DNA of 64,000 nt. It comes from Symbiodinium sp. CCMP2592 (taxonomy: Eukaryota; Sar; Dinophyceae; Suessiales; Symbiodiniaceae). Positions 1 to 12,400 of the stretch are shown piece by piece. Location: NCBI GenBank assembly GCA_905221615.1, contig CAJNDT010003124.1:618942-682941 (forward strand), given 5' to 3'. Each line of letters starts with the position of its first letter. The stretch's first letter is position 1. The position numbers and the translations under genes were made by a program. Under the pieces are notes generated by a model. That model had not been told where the DNA came from, did not search any database, and saw only the letters and a list, made by a program, of their open reading frames with translations.

Positions 1-1336
1 GTTCGGAAAGGCTGGCTTTATGCAGCTGCGACATCCAGCAAGTCTTGGATGCTCGCGGCCGGATCGAGGAGGCCACGGTAATACGGAATTGCGGAATTTA
101 GCTGTTTAGGGTTTAGGGGTTTGGAAACCTGGGTAATTTGTCAGAATTCCACCGGGTTCCTCCCTGCAACTATATACAATGTAGTTACCCCCAAAACCCC
201 ATTCTGACTATTAATGCCGCTGCACGAGGGTCCAACCGGTACTGTTCGGGACGAAGGGTTTAAGATGTTATTGTTTTGGGGATCGTTGAGGTCTGGTGTT
301 GAAGAGTTGGGGGTTTAGGGTTTGCCGGATGAGTACACGGGTTGGGATGGGATTCAGGTCTCGGAACCCTTAACCCTAAACCCTAAGCCTAAACCGTACT
401 GGAATCTCACTCCACCGAGGTCTCTAGGAGCACAGAAAGAGCAGTCAAAAAAGTTGTGGAGAGCTTCATGATTAATCAATATAAACCCCAGTCAATACAT
501 ACGTATTCCAATTGCCAAGACTCTGGTAATTATAAGGCATAAGACAGCTTCAGCACGCTTGAGAACAAGGATTGCTCGTAGTTAGTGCCGAACCTAAACC
601 TTAAACCGTGCACGCAGGCGGAGACTTGCTACTATGCTGCACAACTTATGGCCGGCATCCAGGCAAAGGGTTGCTGGAAATGATTTGCTTTCGGGTTCAA
701 GCGTTTAGGGCTTGTCTCCGTTGCTGTTGTTTCTGCTTCCTTGTACAACTACTCCGCTCTTGCTGCCGAAGGGGTGATGACTGATGATGATTTATACTGT
801 GGTGGGAACAGTGAATATCATGGTCATGGTGATGGTGTTTTGGTGTCTGGTTAGATAGGAAGCAAGACAGACAAGGCCAGTAGCAAGAGTTCATATGCAT
901 GTAAGTGATGTTAGGGCAGGAGACAAGACTATGATCTTCTTTATGTGCCAGAGTGTAAGGCGTGGCATCTTTAGGGCAGCATCAGGGCATCAAAGTTTTA
1001 CGGTTCAGGATTCGATATTATTTGTGGGTTTTAGGGTCACAAGCTTTAACTTCACTCGGCCGCGCATCATTGTCCAAACTCCATCCTGTTCGTCGCTGGC
1101 GCTTTCAGGACTACAACATTCTCATCCTGAATCTTCCGGTAGACGAGGTCCCACAACCCCACCATCCGGTCAACTAATTACATTAAATTAAACGCCCCAG
1201 ACTCTAGACCCTTTGATACCTCGTGGCACCGGAGAATAGGAGCTCACAACAAAAGCAACCTGGGATGTCAGCAGTGAGTTGAAGCCGTCTGTCGACCGTT
1301 CGCGAACTGTGGGGATGACGAGCCATACAAAAAACA

Positions 1337-1375
<39 letters not shown>

Positions 1376-2684
1376 GGGCCCCAAAACCCAATTCCAATTT
1401 TTTGAGGCCTCTATATTATAGAACCCTACTATAGATCCCCCAGGCTTCACACCAAGGTTTGGGGTTCAAGCGAGTTGGTCAGACACACATGAATATGTAA
1501 GAACAAACTTCGTGGTGACACGTGGATGCACGGTGTTGCGAATGATTCCTCTTTGTCCACAGTCCAGAGTCCATTCAACTTTCGGCGACTTGGTATCACT
1601 CATAGCATGTGTATGGAGGGAGAACTTCGTCTAGGAGCATGTTCAGTTGTTTCTTTGATATGCAAGCCTTTGATTTCCGCAACAATGTTGCTTCCTCTCA
1701 CACGTGAATTCGGCCAAGCGCTTGGACAGGATCTGCACTCCTTGAACATCCTTCATCGGGACCGGGCTTGCGAAGCGATGGCACCTTCTGCGCAAGCTGC
1801 ATCAGTACTGTGAGCTCAGATTTGGGCATCAGCACATCCAGTTCCATCCGGGCACATATTTCATAAGCCTGAATATCTACTGGTGCTATTCCTTAGGGCT
1901 CCTTATTGATATCATAAGATAATCTACAAAAACCCACTGCAAAATCCTATTCTACCTATTCAGGCCCTGTCTTACGCGGAGATTTGAGCTTGGATCCTCC
2001 TCTTGCAGAGCCTCGTGGAATGCAGTTCCAACAAGTCTTTCCCTAAACTCCAAAGAGCCCGAACTAGGTACTGTTTATAGACTTCAGAACCCCAAGTAGG
2101 TACTTTTTCTAGACTTTAGACCCCAAAGCTGGCACTATTTGTATACTTGGAGTTCCAGGGTTTGGGACTGTACACTGCGCCACTGCCTGCGGTTGAATGC
2201 CGGGTTATCCTTATGATGATAGCAGCCTATTCACGGAGGATGCTTCGACACTACTGACCTACTCGTGGAAGCAAGCTTGCGTCTCAAGGCCTGCTTCCGA
2301 GACCATCTACATTTGCCGTGCTTCACAATCTAAACCTGTGTCAACGGTCAGGACATAAAGCCGTCGAACTTGCTCCTGGACGCGGGGGACTTGCGCATCA
2401 CTGATTTTGGCGCGGGTCCCAGGGCTTGTGTTGTCAGGAATGCTCACAGTCACAACGTATGAACCAAGGTGATGCATACGTATTTGTATCTATGTATATA
2501 GTCTTGTATGTATTAATACATGCATGACTGTATGTTTATGTCTGCGAACTTGTGCACATGCATTGGTGTCTTTGCTAAGTCGCGCATGCCTTCAAACACA
2601 CAGACAGGCGCGCGCACACGCACACACGCATATATATATATATATGTATTTATATTTATATTTATATTTATATTTATATTTATA

Positions 2685-2726
<42 letters not shown>

Positions 2727-2737
2727 TATATAAATAA

Positions 2738-2776
<39 letters not shown>

Positions 2777-5700
2777 ATATACACACACTGCAGTGTCGAG
2801 GCAGACCCTATACCCTAAGCATTCGAAATGTAAATCCTAAACCCTAAACCGTCACGTTTCAGGTTGGTGCTGCACACTCTCCGAGAACCCACGCTCTCTT
2901 GCAGGCTGCAGAGCACTTCCGTTGCTTAGAGGAGTGGTCGTTGCGTTCAGATTTTGAGTTTAGGGCTCAATCTCTCTGAGTTCAGAAGAGCTGGAACAAT
3001 ATTTGGCCTCAGTCTTCCTGCTGTTAACCGGCGTGAATTACTGCTACTTACTCGCAGCAGGCTTGAAGGCAGATAAGCCGCACGCATACAAAGGCGACAA
3101 GTCGAGAGCACAACTCACAGCAGTAAATGCAGAAGACTTTGCATCCAGAAATGCCTACATCCAGCAAGCTCGAAATCTCAGTATCCCGGAAAGCTCAAAA
3201 CATCGTGCAACAGCCTAAGCCTTCGAACCGTGAACCCGACGGACCGTAAATCCGAATCTCTGCATCTCTAAACCCAAAGCCCAGAAGCCCTAAACCAGGA
3301 AAGCGAGACTATTTTGCATCTCCCGTCAGGGACCTTCCAGTACATGGCGCCAGAGGTTCTCAAACAGGAGCTACAGACAATGCCTCAGTCAGTCAGCCGC
3401 GGTCGCTTTTCTTTCATGGATGTATCCGCAGTCCTGTTTGTCATTGTTCCTTGATTCGAACCAAAATGGTTCCTACGGGCCCACTATACGGATGGATCTG
3501 CGAGTGGTTCATAGTCCACATGTACTGCCGTTCCTGGTCTGATGGTGTGAACATGGGCCAACGTGTCCACCATCCTTTCATCCCTGTTGCTGATGGGTTC
3601 ACCTGCGATCCTCTGACCTGTTTTGTCGACAGAATATCCCCTAATTTTACCACTAAGGGGTCACGACCCACTGTTTCGTACGGTTTGGGGCTAGAGGCAG
3701 ATCTTGCTAGGGGGGTTATGATATGCTGGCAGATGGTTGCCATAAGGGTTACTGAAACGCTGCCTGGGGGTTCCTTCTAAACGGGTTACCATACGGGTTC
3801 CTTTGAACGGGACCTGCAAGGGTTCGTTTGATTTTTGAGCTACTTCACATCATCTGTGCCACCACGGAAGACCTACCATGTTCCAAAACCGATCCAATGC
3901 GAACACGCCAGGACAGACAAGAGTTGATGAAGCCCGGAGGGTTGTACACCAGAGCTACCCTGCAAGCCTCACCGAGATAGCTACATTCACGGTTTAGGGT
4001 TCTCAAGTCTGAAGGAGTCGAATTTATAAGTTACGGTGTTAGGTAAAGGGCTAGGCGTTTGGGGTTCAGGGCCGGGAAATGAACTTGGCATGTGGACTTG
4101 TTGAAGCAGAACTTCGGACAACCACCACGAAATATTTAGCAAAAGTCATAAACTATGGCAGCCACAACATGCACCCTACCACCCAGATGATGTCTAAGGA
4201 CCACTGCCGTGGACCTCTGGAGTGTGCTGCGCTAAGTTAAGTGCAGCCAAAGAGGATTTTCAACGAACTCCGTTTCTCATGCCCACAGGAATTACATCTG
4301 AACATACACCACTGAAGCGAATCCTCAGACCCTGAACCTCTACCCCTAAACTCTTAAGTAAGGCCTCGCTCTACAGCTTAAGCTGTGAACCCTATGTCGT
4401 CCTTCTCATTTCACGTAGGGAAGGGGCTTTTCGTTTAGTAGAAGTTTGGCGAGTGAGTCGGCTTCGTTTTAGGGCTCTTGGACCATGGCTGTTTACGGCC
4501 TCGTCTGCATTTTGCCTGGGATTTTGATGTTTTGAGGATGACTGTAGTCATAAAGTCTTCAGGCCCTATAGGGGCCCTGGGTGGCCGGCAGAGGAATGTT
4601 AGTAGGAGGTAAGATATGGGTGAGGCTGTACTTAGGTGTCCGCAGCCCTACTAGATCTGCATAGGCATACTCCCAAAGCCCGACGACTTTAAGTAGTACG
4701 TTGCGCGGCACTATCAGGATACCTCTTACCCACTTACCCAAACAGTCCTAGGTACTGTTATGGGGGATACAGACCTAAAGCACAATATTAACTCTTACTA
4801 TAGAAACCCTGCATTCTACCACATACCCAGAGGCTCCAAAGTAGTTCCTTTTTCGGATTACCTAATAAGGTTCTATATACGAAACCCAAAAAGGAACTAT
4901 TTTGGGGCCTTTGGGCAGATACTTGCACCCTTTGGGTTATTGCCCTAAACCCTAACCCCTAAACCCTAAACCCTAACCCCTAAACCCTAAACCCTAAACC
5001 CCTAAACCCTAAACCCTAAACCCTGAACCCTAAACCCTAAACCCTAAACCCTAAACCCCTAAACCCCTAAACCCCTAAACCCTAAACCTCTAGACTCTAA
5101 ACCCTAACCCCCAAACCCTAACCCCTAACCCCTAAACCCTACACCCCTAAACCCTAAGTGTCGGTCGGCTTCCAGGCTGGCGTAACGCTCCTGCAGATCT
5201 TGACTGGCAGGCATTTAGTCTCCAGCCTGGAGCTCGGAGTGAAGGGGTTCTTAGGGGTACTTAGAAATATTTTTTTAATTTTTAACCGTTATAATCCCTT
5301 AGAAAAAGCTAAAATTGAAATTTTTCAAGGGTTCTAAGTTCAGTATAGGGTTGTTGAGGGTATAATTACCCTATGCCTCCAGGGACCTTATTATCGGGCT
5401 ATGAGGTCCTTGGAGGGATAGGGTTAGGGTAGGGGATTGGGAAGGAAGTACAGTTTCTCTTGATGTTTTCATGTGCTCCACATGTTTAGCAACGACGTCG
5501 GGGCGCAGACAGCGAAAACGAGCCCAATTATTTCGCGTTGCCCCATTTAGACTTGCCCCGAACCCCAAGCCCTGAACCCTATTCCTGTGTCTTCGGCACA
5601 TGCCCGTGAAGGGACGTTGAAAGTCGACAGCGCAAGACCAGAAATCGAAGCAGCTTTGGGTTGATGCGATTTCGCGTGTTTTGTGCTGCAACAGCATCAA

Positions 5701-7666
5701 CAAAACAAGCATGATGCCATCAGCAGGAGCAAACACAGCCAAAGGCTTTGGTCCACTGTGTGGATCCGACGAATGCCGGCCTTTTACAAAGGCCGTTTGT
5801 GGAAGACGCATTCGGAGAACCCTCAACGCTAAACCCCAAAACTCTAGAGCCTTAAACCCCTAAACGCGGCTAAACCCTTGAACCCATGCATTCGAGAGGT
5901 CCGGGCAGCTCTGGGCTGAGCCACGTGGATCCGCAGAAGGGTACGGCCCTGAAGGTGCGACGCCCCGCCACGCTATCCGGTCTCCGCTGTTGTTTTTCAC
6001 CAAGAGCTGGTGTTCTGCATGGGGGAACGTCGTTGGGTTCGTGGTGGCCTTTTTGTGGTGGTTCGGATTATAATAAAAGGCCCATTACAAGCTTTGTTCT
6101 GGGGGTGTCTGGGGATGGAGGGCTCGGGTGATACTCAGAGATCCCAATGTCCCTTAGTTAATGAAGGAATCTACCTTAAACTATAGGAGCCTTAATAATA
6201 CTTGGTTTACCGTATCTTCCTTAATTCAGGGGGTGTTGGGATTGCTGGGTAGGCTGGTTCAGAACTGCGTCAGGCTTCTGTTCAAAGTGTGAACTGATGG
6301 AACGAAACTTCGATGTACTGTAACACAGGTGCCTCAGCAATCCCTAGGGATCTAAGGACTCATACATTAAGGTTTTTGGACCCAAAGACAATACTTTATA
6401 AGGCTGTTGGGCTATTTTGATCATAGGGAAGTGCAATGGGGTACAGCACACTATCAATGATGGAGTGACCTGAGGAAAAATCATGCAAGCATGTAAGCAC
6501 CCATATAAAAGGGAGCTGTTGTGCCTAGGATTCGGGGGCTTTATCACAGCACACTTTGTCGTCCTAACTCCAAGATGTGCTTAAAGAGCTTAGGGTTCAG
6601 GGAGGTTTGGAATTTCGTTTGAGGGCTGTCTCCGCTTTTTTTCATGGTATGGATGGTTCAATAAGGCCCAAGACCGAGTGCCGGTAGAAGCCGTGTAGAT
6701 CAGTTAAACTATCCGGCAAGGTCCGTGCAGATTTCGGCAATACCCATTCGTCTGTCTGTTTCCCAACCATTCCACTGTTTTGACAACGAAGTCGATCTGC
6801 AAAAAGCGCTTATCGGTTACGCCTCTTCTTGGCTGTTGTGCTTCGATGCAGAGTCCCATGCCACATGTGCCATGATTGTCAAATGCTAACTTTGCGTGGT
6901 GCAGAGTCGCATAGAAATCGCACATCATCGCTTCAAGATCCGCATTCTTATGAACTGGACATCTACTCAAGACGATGCACCTTGAGGCAAGGTCGCATTC
7001 TAAACACTTGCAAAAGGTTGTGACGGTAATTAGAGGTGGAGATCCTTTCAGCGAAGATAGGGCATCAGCCACTCGCCGCATCCTGTGTGGCAGCATGTCG
7101 CGGGGAGGCTGGTCGGAGCTGCGGGTTCGGGGCTTGAAGTTTAGGGGCTAGGTGTTAAGGTCTTAGGGTTGGCGGAAGACCACATAGCAGTTCTTCTTTG
7201 CGACAAGAATAGACTATAGTCTCCTTAGGAATTCTTTGTTTGTTCATATAAAACCCAACAGAACATTAAACACATTTATCTTGGTTCTAAGGGGGATATA
7301 GTATAGTCATAGTTTAGGTACGTCCCCCACTCAGTAATAGTTGATTACTATTCATAATATAGATATAGTAGGACCTTAATGGTAGCCCTATTCTAGACTC
7401 TTACTGTATGGGGGCCGTACCTAAGTCATAGTCATGGTGCCATGCGTTCTGTGTTCATCTAACGCGGCGGTCAGGTCAGAAGTCAGCTCTGGGTTGATTC
7501 AGACCTTCCAAAATCCCTTAATTAAGGAATATACCTTAAATTATACTAGGACCCCTAATAAGATTTAAGGTATATTCCTTAATTAAGGGATTTTGGAAGG
7601 TCTGGGGATCTGGAGTTTACGCCCGGTTTGTCGAGTGCTTTCCATATGGGAGTTTCCGAAAATTAG
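1..7666 (+). CDS. Ser/Thr protein kinase, 11 exons, 5' end outside window
   Basis: Proposed exons: 1-71, 618-662, 1730-1759, 2352-2415, 2905-2931, 3330-3387, 4199-4223, 5176-5206, 7036-7111, 7475-7501, 7600-7666; every junction keeps frame. The spliced product shows kinase subdomains in order: [20 protein letters not shown] (hinge/helix E), [15 protein letters not shown] (catalytic loop, catalytic Asp and Asn present), ITDFGA (metal-binding Asp), [11 protein letters not shown] (P+1/APE), [18 protein letters not shown] (helix F), then [18 protein letters not shown] (helix G). DFG to APE is 22 residues, a normal activation segment. The Gly loop and ATP-binding Lys would lie upstream. The ten donors are four GT, three GC and three GA; all acceptors are AG. 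Helix-H Arg is not obvious, and the last exon runs into an inverted repeat at 7643 that may give the stop (TAG at 7664) or hide a further splice. Family within the Ser/Thr kinases is not resolved. Motifs are seen directly; splicing is inferred. Confidence 0.85.
1336..1370. repeat. AT microsatellite
   Basis: (TA)n run in a kinase intron. Confidence 0.9.
2629..2775. repeat. AT / TTTATA microsatellite
   Basis: (TA)n interrupted by TTTATA repeats, in the kinase intron 2416-2904. Confidence 0.9.
4821..4920. mobile_element. Inverted repeat, family GGCCCCAAAGTAGTTCC
   Basis: Ends CATACCCAGAGGCTCCAAAG and CTATTTTGGGGCCTTTGGGC; inner CTTTTT/AAAAAGG arms. Related copies at 34066, 34262 and 37281. In kinase intron 4224-5175. 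Confidence 0.65.
4935..5158. repeat. CCCTAAA telomere-like array
   Basis: About 220 bp of CCCTAAA/CCCCTAAA units directly before the kinase exon at 5176. Intronic, so an interstitial rather than terminal array. Confidence 0.95.
7314..7424. mobile_element. MITE-like inverted repeat with 8-bp target duplication
   Basis: Ends TTAGGTACG / CGTACCTAA, flanked on both sides by the 8-bp direct repeat GTCATAGT (7306-7313 and 7425-7432). Internal sequence CCCCCACTCAGTAATAG is shared with elements at 10214 and 58683. It lies in a kinase intron. An 8-bp duplication is typical of hAT-type DNA transposons; no transposase is encoded, so non-autonomous. Confidence 0.75.
7502..7599 (+). mobile_element. Introner-like inverted repeat forming a GA-AG intron (family GACCTTCC)
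   Basis: Palindromic unit with arms of about 40 bp, starting GACCTTCCAAAATCCC and ending with its complement GGGATTTTGGAAG. The pairing extends to 7500-7604. It is exactly the last kinase intron: GA donor at 7502, AG acceptor at 7598-7599. Removing it joins GLIQ to SGDLEF in frame. A second copy of the family lies at 26909-27071. Confidence 0.75.
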
Positions 7667-7754
7667 GGGTGCCTTTTTGCTGGGTTCCTTATGATAAGGA
7701 TCCTACTATTTAGGGTACTATATTAGGGTCCCCTCTCTGCGGAAACTCCCATAT
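7643..7754. mobile_element. Inverted repeat, family CCATATGGGAGTTTCCG
   Basis: Left arm CATATGGGAGTTTCCGAAAA, right arm its complement ending CTCCCATATG, with an AT-rich centre carrying TTATGATAAGGATCC. It abuts the last supported kinase exon. Related copies: 11241, 12020, 27141, 34520, 43750. Confidence 0.7.
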
Positions 7755-9432
7755 GATTTATGACATGGCAAGCAATGACAATGAAAACGAATTGCATGCC
7801 ACTAGGCGGTGACAGGTGAAATCAAATTATGCTGAAGCCCATATATCTGTGTATATATATATATATATATGCAGAAAATGTGTTCTCTATTTTATTGTAT
7901 GTATACATAAACCAAATATACATGTCAAACACCTAAATCACCACAGACAAGTAGTCATAATCAGAATGCATTACAAGGGCAAGAGAATCAAGAGAAGGTA
8001 TCATGATGTGACCTGAGCATGTTTTCATGCTGAGGCGGGCAATTAGTTTCTGAGCCGTGTTTGTTCGGTTTGCATTTGTGGAAGATGCGCAGCAACTTCC
8101 TGAAGGAGTGGATTCAGTGTAGTTGGTTTAGTTTACGGGTTAGGTTGTGCTTGTTCTTGCGTCATGCTCTCATTTTCCCAACCGTTTCGCACGGTCGGCA
8201 GCGGCGGTAGAGGTGGAGGCGAGGGGGTGCCCAAGTGAAGTGACAGTGGGGATTGGTTTTGTGACAGCGTTGATGATGTCGTCGTTCTTGTGTTCATTGT
8301 TGTTGATGGTTGCCCCTGTCCAAGTCGACGCACCGCTGATGGAAGAAAACAAGCCCTAACAGAGTCCTGAAGCCCAGAGGAGTTTTCGACATCGGCCCGT
8401 TTTCTCCGGGGGCGCTGCCACCAGCGAAACGCAAGGGCCCGTGTTAGCAGCTCACAGTTCTCGCCAGCGCTACTATGTCCATCGTCAGCATTATCGCTAC
8501 GATTATCCTTGCCGCCGAAAGCAGCAGTACTGTACCACAGTTATTAAACAAGTCTACGACAAACGATCTTAGTCTAGCCGCCAGGCTGATGATGGAGGTG
8601 ACTGCTTTGTGATTTTGTAGTGTTGGTACGGTTACACCCGTGGTCCGCGGGATGTCAGCATGGACCAAAGTCATAATGGATCAGAGCCAGGAGATGCCAC
8701 TCGCTTTCTTTCAACTGTTCAGTTCCTACGCTCCGCGGATATGTACATACATACATACATGCATGCATGCATACATACTTACATACATACATACACACAC
8801 GCTTTTTTGGTACATGGAGCCTTAAGGTGTTCACCCGTACTTTTTTAACTTTGGCATTCACCCTCTCGATACCGGGACACCCCGGAGCCTGTACTGAATT
8901 TGCCAACGAACGAAGCGCCAGCTGGAAATGTGCCTGCTCGGTTTAAAACCATCCAGCCATGAACTCGAGTGTCTCAACTATCCCCGAAGCTTGAACTGCG
9001 ATCAAACAGTATAATGTTATATTCTGCTGTTTATACCATGTATGGCTGTATCATCTGTATACCTACCTATTTATCTACCTATCTATCTTTCTATCCGAAA
9101 CATGCCCCTTCGGTCCTACGATATTGTGGACTCGTGATGTCTATACACATATCTGTATATCTAGAAATATAAGTATATATATATATATATATATATACAT
9201 ACCCGAATACATATGCTTCATGCTGGGAGAAGCAAGCGACCTAGGTGCCCGATTCGATGACGACAGGCCTTAGGGTGTTTGGGGTTTCGGGGAGCTCGTG
9301 CGGAAGCCATTTCTGCGAGTTGCACCATGACTCTTCGTGATGATACTTTTGCCTAGTGCCAGGTGACCCATGTTGCCCGCATCCGCAGTATCTATGGCTC
9401 CAGGGGTAGGCTGCAGCTGCTGGTCATGGCAG
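7667..9432. other. Spacer between kinase and nucleotidyltransferase; microsatellites
   Basis: Contains an AT run (7846-7870), CATA/TGCA tetranucleotide repeats (8745-8796), another AT run (9172-9198) and scattered TTTAGGG units. A piece around 8040-8112 can be read as exon (MRSNFLKEWIQ in one frame, VEDAQQLPEGVDSV plus stop in another) and might be the kinase 3' end, but neither frame is convincing. No other gene seen. Confidence 0.4.
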
Positions 9433-12400
9433 GTGACACACCTGAGCCTCCTGAGGGAAGGGGACCACACCGTGCTGCCTTGCCCACTATCCCTTATCCC
9501 GTAACTGGGTTCTTGTTCAGGAACTTAGTCTAAGGTATCATAATAAGGAAGCCAAATTATTTGCCATAGATTCCTACTATGGTAATTTGTTATTTCAAAG
9601 CATACTATTTACTATAGGCTCCTATTATGGTAACTTAATTCGAATCCCTTAACAAGAACCCAGGTAAGGGTGCAGCACGTCATCCGAAGGGTACTACAGG
9701 CGGCCTCTTCTGTGGAAGGGGCCGAGGTACGGGCCTTCGGCTCCTCTGTGAACGGCTTCGGTGACAGCTCCTCTGATGCTGGGCTCTTGTTGTGGCATAT
9801 AATTTAAGTTACCATAATAGGGATCTAAAGTAAGTAGTACGGTTTCCTTATTATGGTACTTGAAATTACATCCCTTAACAAGAACCCAGGATGTGGATGT
9901 AGTGCTCTCTGCGAACAAGGCTTGTTTTGCAGAGGGCTTGGGCCTGGGGAGGGTGAGCAAGAAGGACCTGGAGCCACGTGTCCTCGGGAAGCTGCGTCAG
10001 GAGCTACGAAAACGGGGATTTACCATTAACCTCTTTATCCCACAAGCCAAAGTGCCCATCATCAAGTTGAGCTTGGAGCACGCCGGAGACTGCATTGACT
10101 GTGACCTTTCTGTCAACAACTTGCTGCCAGTCTTCAACACCAAGCGCCCCAGCGTCCAACATGGCAGTGCTTTGAAGCCTTTTGAGTTGGACGAAGCCAT
10201 ACTAAACCATACTTTGGGTACTGCCCCCACTCAGTATCAGTTGGATAATACTCATAATATAGATATATTAGGTCCTTAGTAGTAGGCCTGTTATAGACTG
10301 TATGGGGGGCAGTACCCAAACCATACTAAACTCTTTACAAGTATTCCCAGAGAGGAAGTGCCAGCCTCAGCTCTGACCCAGCTTGTTTCGCTGCTATGTC
10401 TAATGCCCGGCCTAAAACCCCGATTCAAAGGGGAAAAGGAGGGACCCTTAATGGGGACCCTACCCGATAATGGGTATATAATGGCTATATTAAGGGTATA
10501 TACCTAGGGGTCCTTATTAGGGGTCCCTCCTTTTACCCCTGGACCGATACTCCCCTGGCCATAAACCTCCCGACCCAGAGCTCCGAAACCCTGAAGTCCC
10601 TAACCTTAAAACGTACTTGTAATATAGGGGCCTTAGTAATGACCTACACTATTTTGGTGGTTCCTTTTATAGTAGTATAATGGGCCCCCAAACCCTATTC
10701 TAGCTATTAAGGCCCCCATGTTAGCCCGTTTAAAGACTTCCAGTCAAGTCTTGAGCCTCTAAAGTCATAGGGACCCTCAGGGGGAGTAGGAGGGAGGGGG
10801 AGGGGGCCTTGAAGCCCATAATAAGGACATGCATAAGGAAGTATAGTCCCCTACCCCCCTCCCCCTACCCCGCCAAGGGTCTGTGTCTGAATTATCGGTA
10901 GTGTCCCTTCATAGTCTCGTTAAGATAAAAGCGTAATATGACATGTCCCACGACCCTACTCCACCTTTCAAGGTCCTGCTAAAATTGATTGAAACCATAT
11001 AAGAACGTTGAAGGAACCCTTTAAAGGAACCCCCATTCTAAGTATTGAGGCCCTTACGCCCTAACACCCTAAACGCTGAAACCCTGAAGCTTAACGCCCT
11101 AAGCCCTACCCTACGGTTGATGATATAAACCCTGCATTACCTTGATGACCTTAAACTATGGAAATCACGGTATATTCCTTACTATGGTTGATGCAGGGTT
11201 TATGTCATCGACCGTAGTTAGTATTCGGCGCACCCTAGTTATGTGGGAGTTTCCGAAAATAGGGGACCGCAATATAGTACCCTAAATAGTAGGATCCTTA
11301 TTATAAGGACCCCAAAATACGGTACCCGAATTTTCGGAAGCTTTAAACCCTAACCCCTGAACCCCTTATAGAACCCTTAATAGGAACCCTTAAAGGATCC
11401 CTTTAAAGGTACCCCCCGTTTCAGGCTCTTGAAATCCTATGCCGACTTCGACCTGCGGCTCGTGGAGATGGTGCAAACCTGCAAGGCTGCCGGCTCAACT
11501 TACCTTGGGTTAGTAGGGAATGGTTCCTCAAAGTAGGGAATAGGGCTCCTTTAAAGGGATCTTTTGGGGTTTAGGGTTCCTTTAAAGGGATCCTTACCTT
11601 TGGTTAGTAGGGAATGGTAGGGTTCCCTTATAAAGGGGTCTATAAGGGTTACTATAAGGGATCTCTGTAAGGGTACTAAAATATGGGGGCCTTAATCATC
11701 CTATAACTTACCTTTGGTTAGTAGGGAACAGGGCTCCTTTAAAGGGATCTTTTGGGGTTTAGGGTTCCTTTAAAGGGATCTTTGCCTTTGGTTTGTAGGG
11801 AATGGTAGGGTTCCTTTATAAAGGGGTCTATAAGGGCTACTATAAGGGATCTCTATAAGGGTACTATGATATAGGGGCCTTATTAATAATCCTATATCTT
11901 ACCTTTGGCTAGTAGCGAATGGAAGAATTGTTAATAGTAGTTATATTTGTACCCCATTCCTCCATTCCTTACTAGCAAAAGGTAAATCAACGAAGCAATG
12001 AGGCTGTTCTGCAATACTTGGGATTCCAGGAAATTAGGGGTACCGTATTTAGCCGTATGTTTGGGTCCTTATACGAAGAAGGACCCTACTATTTAGGATA
12101 CTACATTAGGGTCCCCTGGTTTCGGAAACTCCCACTTAGCAGCAGAGTAGGTAAATCTTAACGTTTTGGGGTCTATACAATCCTAGAAGGTGCACTTTTT
12201 TGGTCTCGGGTACCCAGCCTCTAAGCATGTGGGAGTTTTTGAATACGGGGCCCTTGTACAATCGAGCTTGCCAACGGTGGAAACCCCATCTCCTAAAACC
12301 CGATCCGTAAACCTCATCAATCCCTTGGCGCTAGCTTCAAGGTCCTACCCTTCCCTTTTGGAGGGTACCTAATTTCATGCTTCGGATCTGTTATTTAGCA

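Noticed and set aside
4935..5158. Chromosome end marked by CCCTAAA array
   Set aside because: The array lies in an intron with kinase exons on both sides, so it is interstitial.
5371..5967. Coding-like pieces inside a kinase intron (frames with [16 protein letters not shown] and [14 protein letters not shown])
   Set aside because: The second resembles the kinase DPxKR region, but phase and motif order place helix G at 7036 after the exon at 5176, so both fall in an intron. Kept out unless transcripts show otherwise.
6704..7096. Minus-strand 130-codon ORF with several Cys
   Set aside because: It overlaps the supported kinase exon 7036-7111 on + and has no motif or splice context of its own.
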